NCBI RefSeq assembly: GCF_040712315.1 | Contig: NC_134021.1 | Span: 24,947,501 to 25,011,500 of the forward strand | From: Castanea sativa | Taxonomy: Eukaryota > Streptophyta > Magnoliopsida > Fagales > Fagaceae | Reading direction: 5' to 3' | Length of the DNA stretch: 64,000 nt | Shown: in pieces, positions 23,316-34,198 of the stretch | Layout: each line of letters opens with the position of its first letter | Numbering within the stretch: position 1 is the first letter of the stretch | The notes under the pieces: model-generated | What the model was told of the DNA's origin: nothing | Database searches by the model: none | Seen by the model: only the letters and a program-made list of their open reading frames with translations | Translations under genes and position numbers: made by a program

Positions 23316-24625
23316 CTGGTAAGTCTCAAACTTGGCTTTTTGATTCTGTCTGTTGCAATCACATGACACCTCACTCGTCCTTATTCTCCAAACTTGACCC
23401 TGCACCACATCCCCTAAATATTCACATAGCTGATGGTTCCACCATGCATGGGAATAGTCTAGGTTTTGTTTCGACCTCCAACCTCTCTGTTCCTGGGGTC
23501 TTCCATGTCTCTGACCTATCCTATAATTTGTGTTCTGTGGGACAATTAGCTGAACTAGGTTATCGCCTTATTTTTTACTATTCTGGGTGTATTGTGCAGG
23601 ATCCGAGGACGGGACAAGAGCTTGGGACCGGCCTTAGAGTTGGGCGTATGTTTCCTGTGGACAATCTTCATCTTTCATTTGTTGCTCTAGTGTCTGTTGC
23701 TGCTGCTACCGCTGCGGTGTCTTCCTTACCCTCTCTCTCACTTTGGCATTCTCGTCTTGGTCATGCACCCTCTTCTCGGGTACAACAGTTAGCTTCTAAG
23801 GGTCTGTTAGGTTTTGTGTCCAAAGACAATTTTGATTGTACTTCATGCCAGTTAGGAAAACAGCCAGCTTTACCTTTTAATAATAGTTATTCTATTTCTA
23901 ATAGTGTTTTTGAGTTAATTTATTCTGATGTTTGGGGACCTTCTCCTGTTGCTAGTATTGGTGGATCTCGATATTTAATTGTTTTTATCGATGATTAGTC
24001 TCGTTACAGTTGGATCTTTCCTATGAAATCTCGTTCTGAAATTTTGCCAATATACAGTAACTTTGCAAAAATGGTTGAAACCCAATTCTCCAAACAAATC
24101 AAACTTTTTCGTTCTGATAATGCTCTTGAATATACTCAATATTCTTTTCAAGCTCTGTTACACTCCTATGGCACTGTACATCATCTAACCTGTCCAGGTA
24201 CCTCTCAACAAAATGGTCGAGCTGAACGAAAACTTCGTCATATTCTTGACACTGTTCGTGCTCTTCTTCTTTCTGCCAAAGTTCCTCCCCCATTTTGGGG
24301 TGAAGTTGCTCTTCATACTGTTCACACTATTAACCGCATTCCAAGCCCTGTCATCCATAATCAAACTCCGTATGAGGGCCTCTTTAGGTCACCCCTGACT
24401 ATCATCACCTTCGCTCCTTTGGATCTGCTTGTTTCGTTCTTCTTTAGCCTCATGAGCACAACAAACTTGAGCCTCGATCTAGACTTTGTTGTTTCCTTGG
24501 TTATGGCGAAACACAAAAGGGGTATCGGTGTTATGATCCTGTCTCTCATCGTCTTCGTGTGTCTCGTAATGTTGTCTTCTGGGAACACCGCTTGTTTGTT
24601 GAACTCTCTCATTTTCGTTCTTCCC
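23316..24625 (+). pseudogene. copia protease and integrase
   Basis: The protease start WLFDSVCCNHMT replaces the usual D-S-G-A-S-N-H-M-T, so the catalytic DSG loop is lost. Integrase follows: a pre-integrase HHCC module (LWHSRLGHAPSSRVQQL ... CTSCQLGK), then the catalytic core with LIYSDVWGPSP, the FRSDNALEY segment and QNGRAERKLRHILDTVRALL. Between them a TAG at 23996-23998 truncates the frame after FIDD. A frameshift near 24380-24395 moves the C-terminal part (HRLRVSRNVVFWEHRLF) to another frame. Confidence 0.9.
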
Positions 24626-26503
24626 TAACTACCTCATCTGTACTCGAAGTCTTTCTAGAGGAGTCTCATGTTCCTTCTCCAAATCCTCTTGATCCTCCTT
24701 TGGACTTCTTTATTCAACCTCCAGATCTTTTTGATGCTTATTCTGGACAGGTCGAAGATGAACAGGTTGATGACGAGCTACCCCAACTTAAGCCTGGGTC
24801 CCCTGCTCCTGCTCCGCTTGAAGATTCTCCATAAGACCTTCTACCTCCACAAGACATTCCACCTCGTCACTCAACCCGGGTAAGATCCATTCCTACACAT
24901 TTACTTGATTATCATTGTTACACTGCTCTTGCTACACTCCACGAGCCTCAAACCTATCGTGAGGCCTCCATTGACCTTTTATGGTAGATTGCAATGAAAG
25001 AGGAACTTGATGCATTAACCAAAAACCATACTTGGGACCTAGTTACTCTCCCTCCTAGACAGTCTGTGGTTAGTTGTAAGTGGATCTACAAGATTAAGAC
25101 TCGCTCTGATGGGTCCATTGAGTACTATAAGGCTCGTCTTGTTGCAAAAGGTTTTACACAGGAGTATGGGATTGATTATAAAGAGACATTTGCTCCAGTT
25201 GCTTGCATTTCATCTGTTCGTACCCTCCTGGTTGTTGCTGCTGCTGAAAAATGGGATCTTTTTCAGATGGATGTTAAAAATGCATTCCTTAATGGGGATT
25301 TGAGTGAAGAAGTTTACATGCAACCTCCTCCAAATCTCTCTATTGAATCAAACAAGGTTTGCCGCCTTCGACGTGCATTGTATGGTCTTAAACAAGCTCC
25401 ACGAGCTTGGTTTGCAAAATTTAGCTCTACCATCTTTCACTTGGGTTACACTGCCAATCCTTATGATGCTACCTTATTTCTTCATCGCACTGATAAAGGC
25501 ACCATTTTACTTCTCCTCTATGTGGATGATATGATCATAACTGGTGATGACCTTAGTGGCATACAAGAACTCAAGGATTTTCTTAGGCATACAAGAACTC
25601 AAGGATTTTCTTAGTCAGCAGTTTGAGATGAAAGATTTTGGACACCTTAGCTATTTCTTGGGTCTTGAAATCACTCATTCCTCAGATGGTCTTTATATTA
25701 CTTAAGCCAAGTATGCCTCTGACCTTTTGTCTCGTGCTGGACTCACTGACAGCAAGACTATTGACACCCCAGTTGAGCTTAATGCGCATTTGACTCCCTC
25801 GGGGGGGGGGGGGAAACCATTGTCTAATCCTTCTCTTTACAGACGATTGGTTGACAGCCTAGTCTATCTCACAGTTACTCGTCCAGACATTTCCTATGTT
25901 GTTCATCAGGTTAGCCAGTATTTGTCTGCTCCACAGTCGACTCATTATGCTGCTGTTCAGCGCATTCTTTGATACTTGAAGGGCACTCTCTTCCATGGCC
26001 TTTTCTACTCAGCTCAGTCTCCTCTTGTACTCTGTGCATTCTCTGATGCTGATTGGGCAGGAGATCCCACTGATCGTAGGTCCACCACTGGCTATTGTTT
26101 TCTCCTTGGCTCTTCCTTGATTTCCTGACGAAGTAAGAAACAAACCTTTGTAGCCTGCTCCAGTACTGAAGCAGAATATCGTGCTCTTGCTGATACCACA
26201 TCTGAGCTCCTTTGACTACGATGGCTTCTTAAGGACTTAGGTGTGTCTACGTCCTTTGCTACTCCTCTTTATTGTGATAATCAGAGTGCAATTCATATTG
26301 CTCACAATGATGTCTTCCATGAACAGACTAAGCATATCGAGATTGATTGTCATTTTATCCGTTATCATCTTGTTCATGGTACTCTCAAGCTCTTCTCCGT
26401 CTCCTCCAAAGATCAACTTGCAGACATCTTCACCAAGTCCCATCCTAAGGGACGCCTTCGTGATTTAGTTGACAACCTCAAGCTAGTCTCACATCCACCT
26501 TGA
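24626..26503 (+). pseudogene. copia reverse transcriptase and RNase H
   Basis: RT motifs run in order: TWDLVTLPPRQSVVSCKWIY, QMDVKNAFLNGDL, VCRLRRALYGLKQAPRAW and the catalytic LLLYVDDMIITG at about 25510-25545. RNase H follows with [42 protein letters not shown] and [15 protein letters not shown], ending [11 protein letters not shown] at about 26430. Breaks are TAA 24832, TAG 24985, TAA 25703, TGA 25970, TGA 26126, TGA 26213, a 28-bp tandem duplication at 25558-25613 and a run of 13 G at 25801-25813. Confidence 0.92.
25558..25613 (+). repeat. 28-bp tandem duplication inside copia RT
   Basis: The unit beginning GGCATACAAGAACTCAAGG and ending TTTTCTTA occurs twice head to tail with no mismatch (25558-25585, 25586-25613). 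Because 28 is not a multiple of three, the second unit shifts the frame and gives a stop at its end. Confidence 0.97.
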
Positions 26504-26504
26504 G

Positions 26505-26515
26505 GTTGAAGGGGC
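26505..26515 (+). promoter_or_regulatory. copia polypurine tract
   Basis: GTTGAAGGGGC directly before the 3' LTR, the expected site for plus-strand priming. Confidence 0.75.
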
Positions 26516-26687
26516 TGTTAACGTGTGTATAGTATTGTGGGCTTGGCCCAACTAGATTACTTACTTGTATAGCATACATTATACTACACTCTTACTTGTA
26601 CTGCACTCATATGCCTCCTATATAAAGGCACTTATGTATATTGTTTCAGTGAAAAATACAATACTATTGAATTCAGTATTTCTAACA
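26516..26687 (+). repeat. copia 3' LTR
   Basis: 172 bp. Seven single-base differences from the 5' LTR (mostly transitions) and no indels. Confidence 0.95.
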
Positions 26688-26692
26688 ACTAC

Positions 26693-27225
26693 TCATGAAA
26701 GCTAATTAAATTTCCTTTAAAATGACTACTCATAGGCTGAGATTAGACATGAAACAAATAAGATATTGTGAAAATGTTTAAAATTTGCCAAACACTTGGT
26801 CATTTTTAAGAAAAAAATGTCATAATTCCATATCAATATTTAAACCTCATTAAATTATGAATCGAAAATATCAGTTTGGCCCAAATGAAGTGTAATTGGA
26901 AAGATCTCATGATAAGGTTTGATTTGATAGGCTAGGAGCACAAAAACTCCACACAAGCAAAGAGAACTCACGAAATACCAAAAATAGAATTTTGGGCAAA
27001 AAACTTGAGCTTGGTAAATCTAAAACCAAATGTTGTAGAGTAGGTGTTAATAGAAATTTTTCATCACAAGCTTTCCATCGATACTTTGCTTTAGTCAAAT
27101 GGAGGTCAAAAATGCTAAAATTAAGTTTACAAAAGTGAAAAGAATCATGCGAATCCCATATAAGTGGCCCAAAATCAACTTAAGGTGCCCACTTTGTGCC
27201 TTGATTTTCCACGATGCATTCATCC
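26693..27225. other. intergenic, no gene seen
   Basis: AT-rich DNA between the copia element and the Mutator-like MITE. Nothing beyond short chance frames. Confidence 0.5.
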
Positions 27226-27234
27226 TATTATCAC

Positions 27235-27728
27235 GGCCAAAATGGGCTTTTGTCCTTTTCACAACAAAAAAAAAAAAAAAAAAAAATCAGCACGTTGCCC
27301 CCTTTCCCAAGCTAATTAGGAAAATGCCCCTCTTTTGAAACTCGATTTTTTCAAAATCGAGTTAAGCCTTATAGCGACGTTTTAAGGAGCCTATAGTGAC
27401 ATTTTTAAGGACCTATAGCGGCGTTTTGTAACTCGAGCTCCATGAAATCGAGTTATAGGTATAAAAAATAAAAAAATAAAAAAATAAAAACTTGCATGTA
27501 ACTTGATTTCATGGAGGTCGAGTTACAAAACGCCGATATAGGTCCTTAAAACGTCACTATGGGCTCTTTAAAACGTCGCTATAGGGCTCCAGAAAATTTT
27601 TTTTTGGAAACTCGATTTTGAGAAAATCGAGTTTCAAAAGAGGGACATTTCCCTAATTAGTTTGAGAAATGGGGCATTTGCCCTTCTTTTTTTTTTGGTG
27701 CGAAATGGGCATTTGCCCATTTTCACCC
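27235..27728. mobile_element. Mutator-like hairpin MITE, 494 bp
   Basis: A perfect 9-bp target duplication TATTATCAC flanks it (27226-27234 and 27729-27737; the match extends to 11 bp). The two halves are reverse complements over about 220 bp each around a short A-rich spacer near 27460-27490. Terminal words are GGCCAAAATGGGC and, from the right, GGGTGAAAATGGGC. Each arm carries three related roughly 22-bp units of the type CCTATAGCGACGTTTTAAGG and a small palindrome around AACTCGATTTT. It has no coding capacity. A transcript would fold into a long hairpin. Confidence 0.88.
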
Positions 27729-27737
27729 TATTATCAC

Positions 27738-28198
27738 TTCAAATGCCATTCCTAGCTAAACTTCCAAACTAGATTATCTGATATAACAAATGGAGCACAC
27801 ACCTAACACACACAACGTAACCATTTTTATCAACACCATTATTAAATAATCTGAAAGCAAGATGAATTTGAGGTACAAAACTATTTATAGATTATTTGGA
27901 TTCTAGATTTTTTTTTTTAGATCTCGGATTCTAGATTTTTTAAAATATGATAACTCTATAAACTCTAAAGCCTCCCACTCTTTTTTCTATATGAAACTTT
28001 TGAACTTTTAAACATAGAATCCTTATTCCATATATATGATTCCCTTTCAATTGCTGTAGGGCCTCTGACTGCGACAATGTTCATGTCCAAGATCCCCTAA
28101 CACTAAACATGTTTCACAATGTTTCTTCCTTTACTTTTGTCCTTTTCTCTTTTTTCCCCCAACAAGAAAAGGTAACCTTATCATGTTTGGATCACTCC
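27738..28198. other. intergenic, short duplication
   Basis: GGATTCTAGATTTTTT occurs at 27898-27913 and 27926-27941, separated by TTTTTAGATCTC; otherwise nothing notable. Confidence 0.5.
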
Positions 28199-28210
28199 AT
28201 TAAAATGTCA

Positions 28211-28369
28211 TTTTTTTTTTATACAAGATAGAATTTCTACTCTAGCCTAATCTAAGTGTATATGTGTGTGAAGCTCCCTCTTAGAGACTTGAACCCCGGC
28301 CCTTGCCCCCCACACTCCACAAGCATTTATACTTGTAGAGTGATCATCGCACTAAGCGTGTGTGGTGGT
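28211..28369 (-). mobile_element. SINE, tRNA-derived, minus orientation
   Basis: The 12-bp target duplication ATTAAAATGTCA is perfect (28199-28210, 28370-28381). On the minus strand the unit starts CCACCACACACGCTTAGTGC, contains the B box GGTTCAAGTCTC, and ends in TATAAAA-type A tail (poly(T) on the plus strand at 28211-28220). The A-box-like region is CTTAGTGCGATGATCACT. 159 bp, within the usual plant SINE range. Confidence 0.85.
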
Positions 28370-28589
28370 ATTAAAATGTCAATTTTCAAAAATACAATCA
28401 CCAAAATCTATAGCGTATAAAATTAATTTGATAATAACTCATGATGGGTAGAATGCATTTAAGGTCACTAGGGGGAACTAAAATAGGACTTATTATTATT
28501 ATTATAGCTTAGCAGTTACAATGGGTGAGGGAGTTGAAAACCCTAAATGTCTTTGTTGTAAATACTAGAAGATATCGTTGAGTTACAAG

Positions 28590-28880
28590 AAAAAATAAAA
28601 ATATATAAAGGTAAATTTCTATTTTTAAACTCTATAATTTAGAAAGTGCTTCAAATTAAACCCTTCATAAGTTGCAAATTAAACCATTAGTTTGAAGGTG
28701 TTTCATATTAAACCTTACAGTTTTATTAGTCATGAATTAATCCTAAATGTTAATTTATAATTTATAAAAAAATATAGGATTTAATTTGAACCTCCCCTAA
28801 ACTATTGTATTAATTTGGAATTTATGACACTATAAGGTTTAATGTAAGTATTCTTTCATTTAAGGGGGTGGAATATTCTT
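28590..28880. repeat. possible decayed inverted-repeat element
   Basis: Recurrent TTAAACCYTA and AAATTAAACC words in one half match TAAGGTTTAATG-type words in the other. Ends and target duplication are not clear. Confidence 0.25.
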
Positions 28881-29159
28881 ACAGTTGTAGTTAATTTTTT
28901 TTTTAAGAGAGATTGTGTTTAATCTATGGTGTTGTTTTTTATTATCAAACCAAAATATCAATTAGTTTTTGGTGTAACCTTAGGGTTCAAGACAAAAAAT
29001 TTTACCAATTAAGCTAACTATTTAATTATTAAGTATAGTATGCCTATATGAATAATATGATCGAATATTACTTTCTTGTCATAAAAGTGTAGTTCTTCCT
29101 TTTAGTATCAATGGCTAATGATTCAAGAGAGATCCTAGAGGTCAAAATATAAAGAGATA

Positions 29160-30030
29160 AATTTTGGAACACCATTTGGTAGATGAAGCTTCAAAATAAT
29201 TAAGGTTGTTAGCCTGGAGAGCATGCCGAAATATGTTCTCCCACAAATGCCAATTTACCAATGAAAGGGATGAACACCGAAAGATGGTGCAAGAGCTACA
29301 AGTTGGAGGAGGAAACAGGAATGTATGCACTGTGGGTAGTGTGTGAGCAGAGACTCTGGGACTTTGGGAGACTACAGTCTACAAGGTCCAAGGATCACAG
29401 AAAATCGCTACATATTAACGACATGTTGTTGAATAGGTATGGCATCTCCTTGAGGCAAATGAGAAAGAAAAGCTTGAGCTGTTCTTTGCAACAGTGTGGA
29501 AGTTGAAGCTACGGAGTTTTATAGCATAGAGGAAGCATAGGTTTATATATATTTAGAGGAATTCCATTAAAATGGTGAGCATTGCCAGCAAGGGTGTACA
29601 AGGTGAACTTTGACAGAGTGACATTTCAAAACTAAACAATCTTGGGAGTCAGGTTATCATCAGGAATGACAAGGTCAAGTAATTGTGTTGCCATGAGTAA
29701 AAGGAGAGAATTAAATTAATAGTGCAAGCTTTGTGGTGATCAAAGCTACACAATACTGAACAAGAGAGAACCTTGTGCACAAACGTGGGAATAAGGGATG
29801 TGATAACATAAGGTGACTTTACAACAACTATAAGAGCTCCCCAATCCAATGATCAGAGTCTCTCCAAGGAAGGACACATATAGTGGAGAATGCAATTAAA
29901 AAAAAGAGATGAACTTTAGAAGCTTGAGGGGTGCAACGCATATGCCTAACACATCGAGGGGAGAGAAGAATGGCTAGAAGAGTTCTCCAACTTTGGACAA
30001 ATATATTTTCAAAGCTTATAGACCTAGTAC
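29160..30030 (+). pseudogene. decayed RNase H-type (RVT_3) reading frame, LINE-like or domesticated
   Basis: Across shifting plus-strand frames I can follow a plant RVT_3-type RNase H: KVNFDRVTFQN near 29600, then VIIRND, then IRDVIT-GDFTTTIRA near 29795 where the family has the catalytic-Asp strand, and finally HIEGREEWLEEF near 29950. Stops and frameshifts interrupt it at least six times. Such domains occur at the C terminus of plant L1-type LINEs and as free-standing RNase H-like genes. No upstream RT was recognised, so I cannot say which. Confidence 0.45.
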
Positions 30031-30039
30031 ACACTTGTG

Positions 30040-30860
30040 TGTGTTTGAGATTAGATCATAAGCTAGATTTTTACTTTTTAAACTTTTATGTACAGTTTAA
30101 AGCCCCACTTTTTATTATATTTTTTTTAATTTTTTCAAAATATAAATATACTTTAGCATGTTTTCAGTAAAAAGTTAAATAAACTATTTCTAATCGGTAG
30201 AGTAGCTGCTCCTTTCTCTTTGAAATAGGCATTATTGAGGATGTAACATACATACGGAATTTAGTATTCAATATTTTATTTTTATACTTTATTCAATTAG
30301 ATATGTTCCTTTTTTGCCATCTTAAGTGACAATTTTATGGTTTTTTTTTTTTTTTTTTTGGTTTGTCTTTTCATGAATAGGTTCCTCATCTTATTAGAAC
30401 CTTAGAACTTAGAAGAGATTATACTCTCAAATTATTTATTTATTTTGTGGAAATAAATAATTAATATAAAAAATTAAAAAGTCCTACTTATCTTTTAAGG
30501 CTTATCGAATGTATGCATGTTCACTATCATCTTTGGGTTTAGCTAATGAAAATCAAGACTTCAATCTATGACCTGGACAAGAGGAAGCCACATGCAAATG
30601 AAAATTGATGGGGTTGTGTTGTGGGAACGTGGAAGGTTTGAGTGCTTAGTATTTGATGATAGTTGTCCTGAGTGTGCAGGTTGCAACCCGTTTACCATGG
30701 CCCTTCGGTAAAACCCTAGCCTACACTTGAGCCATCACAAGTCTACTAGAAGATCTCCACCTCACACGCCACCGATCCAACTGCGATGCCAAGCTCACTG
30801 ATTTGATCTAGTAAGATCTTATTTTAGGTTGATATTTGATGGTTGAATTACGGTGGTTGG
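30040..30860. other. intergenic, no gene seen
   Basis: AT-rich with a T run near 30342-30359. The GC-richer part 30640-30800 has no frame of note. Confidence 0.5.
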
Positions 30861-30868
30861 GTTCATAG

Positions 30869-31431
30869 CAAGGAAGTCAATACCGTACTGGAGGTTGTAC
30901 CAGTTTGGCCATCGGTACGATATATTTCGGATACCGGTCAATACCGGTGTACCGTTTCGGGTTTACCACTATTTTATATACACACACATACACACACACA
31001 CACACCAAAATCTCTAGAACCATGTTTATAAACATATAATATTTCACTTATATTATAGTAAATATAAAAGTTTATCATAAAACATTACCTCAATTCAGAA
31101 CAAATTATTCATAGTTTTAGACTTTAGTATCAATTAAAAGAAAAAAAAACACAATATAAAAAATAGAACGCTTAGTTTTTCATTGCATAATAAGAAAACA
31201 AATAATACTAATAAGTTAATGTAAATAAGTTACCAATATGCCCTTACAAAAATTCAAAAATTACAAAAAAAAAAAAAAAAAAAAAACTTTTTTCTATACC
31301 GGCCGGTATTGCCCGAAATTGGCCGGTATGGCTGGTACGTGGCCGGTACGGCCGGTATTTTTTTCGGTACAATATAGAAGTGTACCGGTAACGGTGCACT
31401 GGCCGGTACCGGTACGGTATCGACCACCCTG
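30869..31431 (+). mobile_element. CCGGTA-rich hAT-type MITE, copy 2
   Basis: Starts CAAGGAAGTCAATACCG, ends CGGTATCGACCACCCTG. A perfect 8-bp target duplication GTTCATAG lies at 30861-30868 and 31432-31439. It aligns end to end with copy 1, including the AT core (TTTATAAACATATAATATTT). A CA microsatellite has grown at 30978-31005 where copy 1 has only TATACACAAA. Confidence 0.92.
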
Positions 31432-31439
31432 GTTCATAG

Positions 31440-32838
31440 TGGCATTATGATTTTTATAAAAAATTTTGATTCTTGACATTTATTTACCTTAAGGGTGTGT
31501 TTGTTTGGAGGTGAAATAGGGTAGATGAAAAACTTTAGAGAGAAAATAGGAAGGAAAACTTTCTTAGAGTGTGTTTGGTTAGGTAGGGAGGAGGGAAAAT
31601 AATTGTTGGAGCTTAGGTATTTTCTCTCCGGGCTCACCAAAAAGTTCTCTCCAAAATGGGGAGAAAACTATGTGAGGATGCATTTTTTCTTGATTGACAA
31701 AAATGGCCATGTGCATGTGCACATAGGCTTCGTCTAGTTGCCTTTTCTTTTCTTTTTTTTTATTCTAGGCAATAACATTGCCTCTTTTTTTTTTCTATTC
31801 TTTTTTTCTTTTGATTTTCTAGGGCCTAGGCGTGATAGTTGTTTTTTTTAATAAATGTGATTTTTTTTACATGATTTTTTAAAAATAAATTTGGGTGATT
31901 GCTTTTTTTTTTTTTGGTTATTTGTTATTTTTTTGTTTTAATTGGGCATCATTCTTTAACATGGGTATATGAGTGAATTTATTCAAACTCATTTTTCCAT
32001 CCTTCAACTTTTCCACTCTCAACCAAACAAAAAGAAGAGAAATTGAAATTTTTTCTATCCTCCCACTTTTCCATCATTTCACAATTTTATATCCTCCCAC
32101 TTTTTCACAATTTGAAAATATTAGGTTTCAAATTTCTCGTCTCTCGTTGTTGTAATTATTGAGTTAAAAAAATGATAATAAAAAGTTAATATTTTATATG
32201 ACTTAAATAAAAATTTTCAAATTTTTTTCTATAAGATGACAACTTTATCTTATATTCCATGATGAACTATTTTGATTTGAATTTTTGTCGGTTTTAGAAT
32301 TTTGTGATCATGTGAAATGACTTTTGTGCCTTTGGGTATGTGATACGGTCATTTTATCTTTTGGTATTTTTTTTCTCAGGAAAAATTTGGTTTTTTTTCT
32401 AAAGCTGTGAAATGAGTTACTATTGTAAGATTTTCTTTTGGTTTGCGAATTAACTTTAAATTCCAAAATTACCTGTTTAAACTTTAAACCTTAAAGAAGC
32501 TTATTGCATATTGAATGCGATTTCTTTCTTTCTTTATATAATATTTTATTTTATTTCATAAATATGTTTGAGATATATACAGTTAAAGTTTAATAAGTTA
32601 ATAACAGTGGTACACATTCACAAGTCATTTTAGCTTAGATTTTGGTCATGGGTTTATCATTTTGCCCAGCCGAACTGTCCAAGTACCTTCGGTCGAACTT
32701 GGCCCAGACTCCAGAGTTGGTCAATTAATACACACCTGAAAGTTGGGCGGATCAACTCTGTACACCAGTGGGTCCTTGGGCCGGAACCTTTTTTTTGGGG
32801 GGGGGGGGGGGGGGGAAGAAGCTGGGCCTGGAACTTAA
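31440..32838. other. intergenic, possible GTGTTTGGTT-type MITE and T-rich DNA
   Basis: GTGTGTTTGTTTGGAGG at 31494 and GAGTGTGTTTGGTTAGG at 31567 face AACCAAACAAAAAGAAG near 32022, which would give a roughly 500-bp inverted-repeat element; boundaries are not firm. The rest is T-rich with a run of 19 G at 32797-32815. Confidence 0.35.
32797..32815 (+). repeat. run of 19 G
   Basis: Uninterrupted poly(G) right after a T run. Confidence 0.95.
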
Positions 32839-32929
32839 ATGTTAAAACTTGTTTACTAATTCTTGATTATCCTCTGTCTTGGTACGTGGAAATTGCACTC
32901 TCTTAGATAAATTTGAGGCCTTTTTTGAA

Positions 32930-32996
<67 letters not shown>

Positions 32997-33060
32997 AGGG
33001 GGATAGAGGGGAAGGGTGTTTGTGTTTGTGTTTTTTTTTTTTGCTCATGGTGTTTGTGTT

Positions 33061-33111
<51 letters not shown>

Positions 33112-33351
33112 ATGATATATAATTATCATACATTTTATATTTTATGTTTATGATCTTCATTCAATAGATTTGACATCATCAACTCCTTTTATGGTTGGGA
33201 TTGACAGTTATGGCTAGGTTTGAAATAATAATATTTGAAAGCTTATACGAGAACATGGAGGTAAACAGGAGCTTGCTGAAAGAGACTTAGCACAATGGTG
33301 AAAGATGACCATAAAACATGGCTATGCTATTATATAAAATAAAAATAAGAC

Positions 33352-33407
<56 letters not shown>

Positions 33408-33782
33408 AAAAGGAGTGAAAGTAGAAGTAAGAAAATTAATATGATTTGACCTGACAGACACAGTCTGTGTTCATAGCAAAAGCTCTAGTCCAAACGGCTA
33501 CATTTTTCTATTCTGAATTATGCATTAAGCACAATTAACCCATATATAAAAAAATTAAACCCATATATAAAAATAGTTTGAGTTTAGTTTAAGTTTAAAA
33601 CCCTAGTAACACATGGTATTCTACAAAATAATGGTCGATGCATTTGGGTAGTATCATAGTAGCCCATGGTATTGTACAAAACAATGGTTGATACATTTAT
33701 GGCAGTATCTACTATGATAATCCTAAAATGATGGTATTCTACAAGAGTAAACCAATGGTGAACATATTTATGAAAATATTTA
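32839..33782 (+). repeat. tandem duplication, left (longer) unit
   Basis: This unit, starting GTTAAAACTTGTTTACTAAT, is repeated at 33783-34184. It contains an ATT microsatellite (32929-32994) and TA/TG microsatellites (33064-33109, 33355-33407). Its last 330 bp (from GATTTGACCTGACAG) match the right unit closely. Confidence 0.88.
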
Positions 33783-34184
33783 TGTTAAAACTTGTTTACT
33801 AATTCTTGATTATCCTCTATCTTGGTATGTGGAAATCGTACTCTCTTAGATAAATTTGAGGCCTTTTTTGAAATAACATGATTTGACTTGACAGACACAG
33901 TCTGTGTTCTATTCTGAATTATGCATTAAGCACAATTAACCCATATATAAAAAAAATTAAACCCATATATAAAAATAGTTTGAGTTTAGTTTAAGTTTAA
34001 AACCCTAGTAACACATGGTATTCTACAAAATGATGGTCAATGCATTTTGGTAGTATCACAGTAGCCCATGGTATTGTACAAAACAATGGTTGATACATTT
34101 ATGGCAGTATCTACTATGATAATCCTAAAATGATGGTATTCTACAAGAGTAAACCAATGGTGAACATATTTATGAAAATATTTA
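33783..34184 (+). repeat. tandem duplication, right (deleted) unit
   Basis: Begins with the same 90 bp as the left unit, then jumps at GAAATAA directly to CATGATTTGACTTGACAG. The microsatellite-bearing middle (about 510 bp) is missing. A further 35 bp present on the left at about 33471-33506 is also absent. It ends 15 bp before the solo LTR at 34199. Confidence 0.88.
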
Positions 34185-34198
34185 ATATATTTTATTAT

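Larger units (their letters stand above)
21517..26687 (+). mobile_element. complete Ty1/copia retrotransposon, inactive
   Basis: LTRs of 172 bp at both ends start TGTTAACG and end CTAACA, and a 5-bp target duplication ACTAC lies at 21512-21516 and 26688-26692. The PBS is TGGTATTAGAGCCA directly after the left LTR, close to the initiator-tRNA-Met complement. The polypurine tract TTGAAGGGG precedes the right LTR. Gene order is gag, protease, integrase, RT, RNase H. The LTRs differ at 7 of 172 positions by my count, so the insertion is fairly recent on a plant-genome scale. The polyprotein carries about nine in-frame stops and several frameshifts and cannot be translated through. Confidence 0.95.

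Noticed and set aside
22919..23998. 359-codon frame as an intact gene
   Set aside because: It is the stretch between two premature stops of the copia polyprotein; the catalytic DSG of the protease is also lost.
28975..29025. AGGGTTCAAGAC as a tRNA or SINE B box
   Set aside because: No A box, tail or target duplication around it; probably a decayed repeat.
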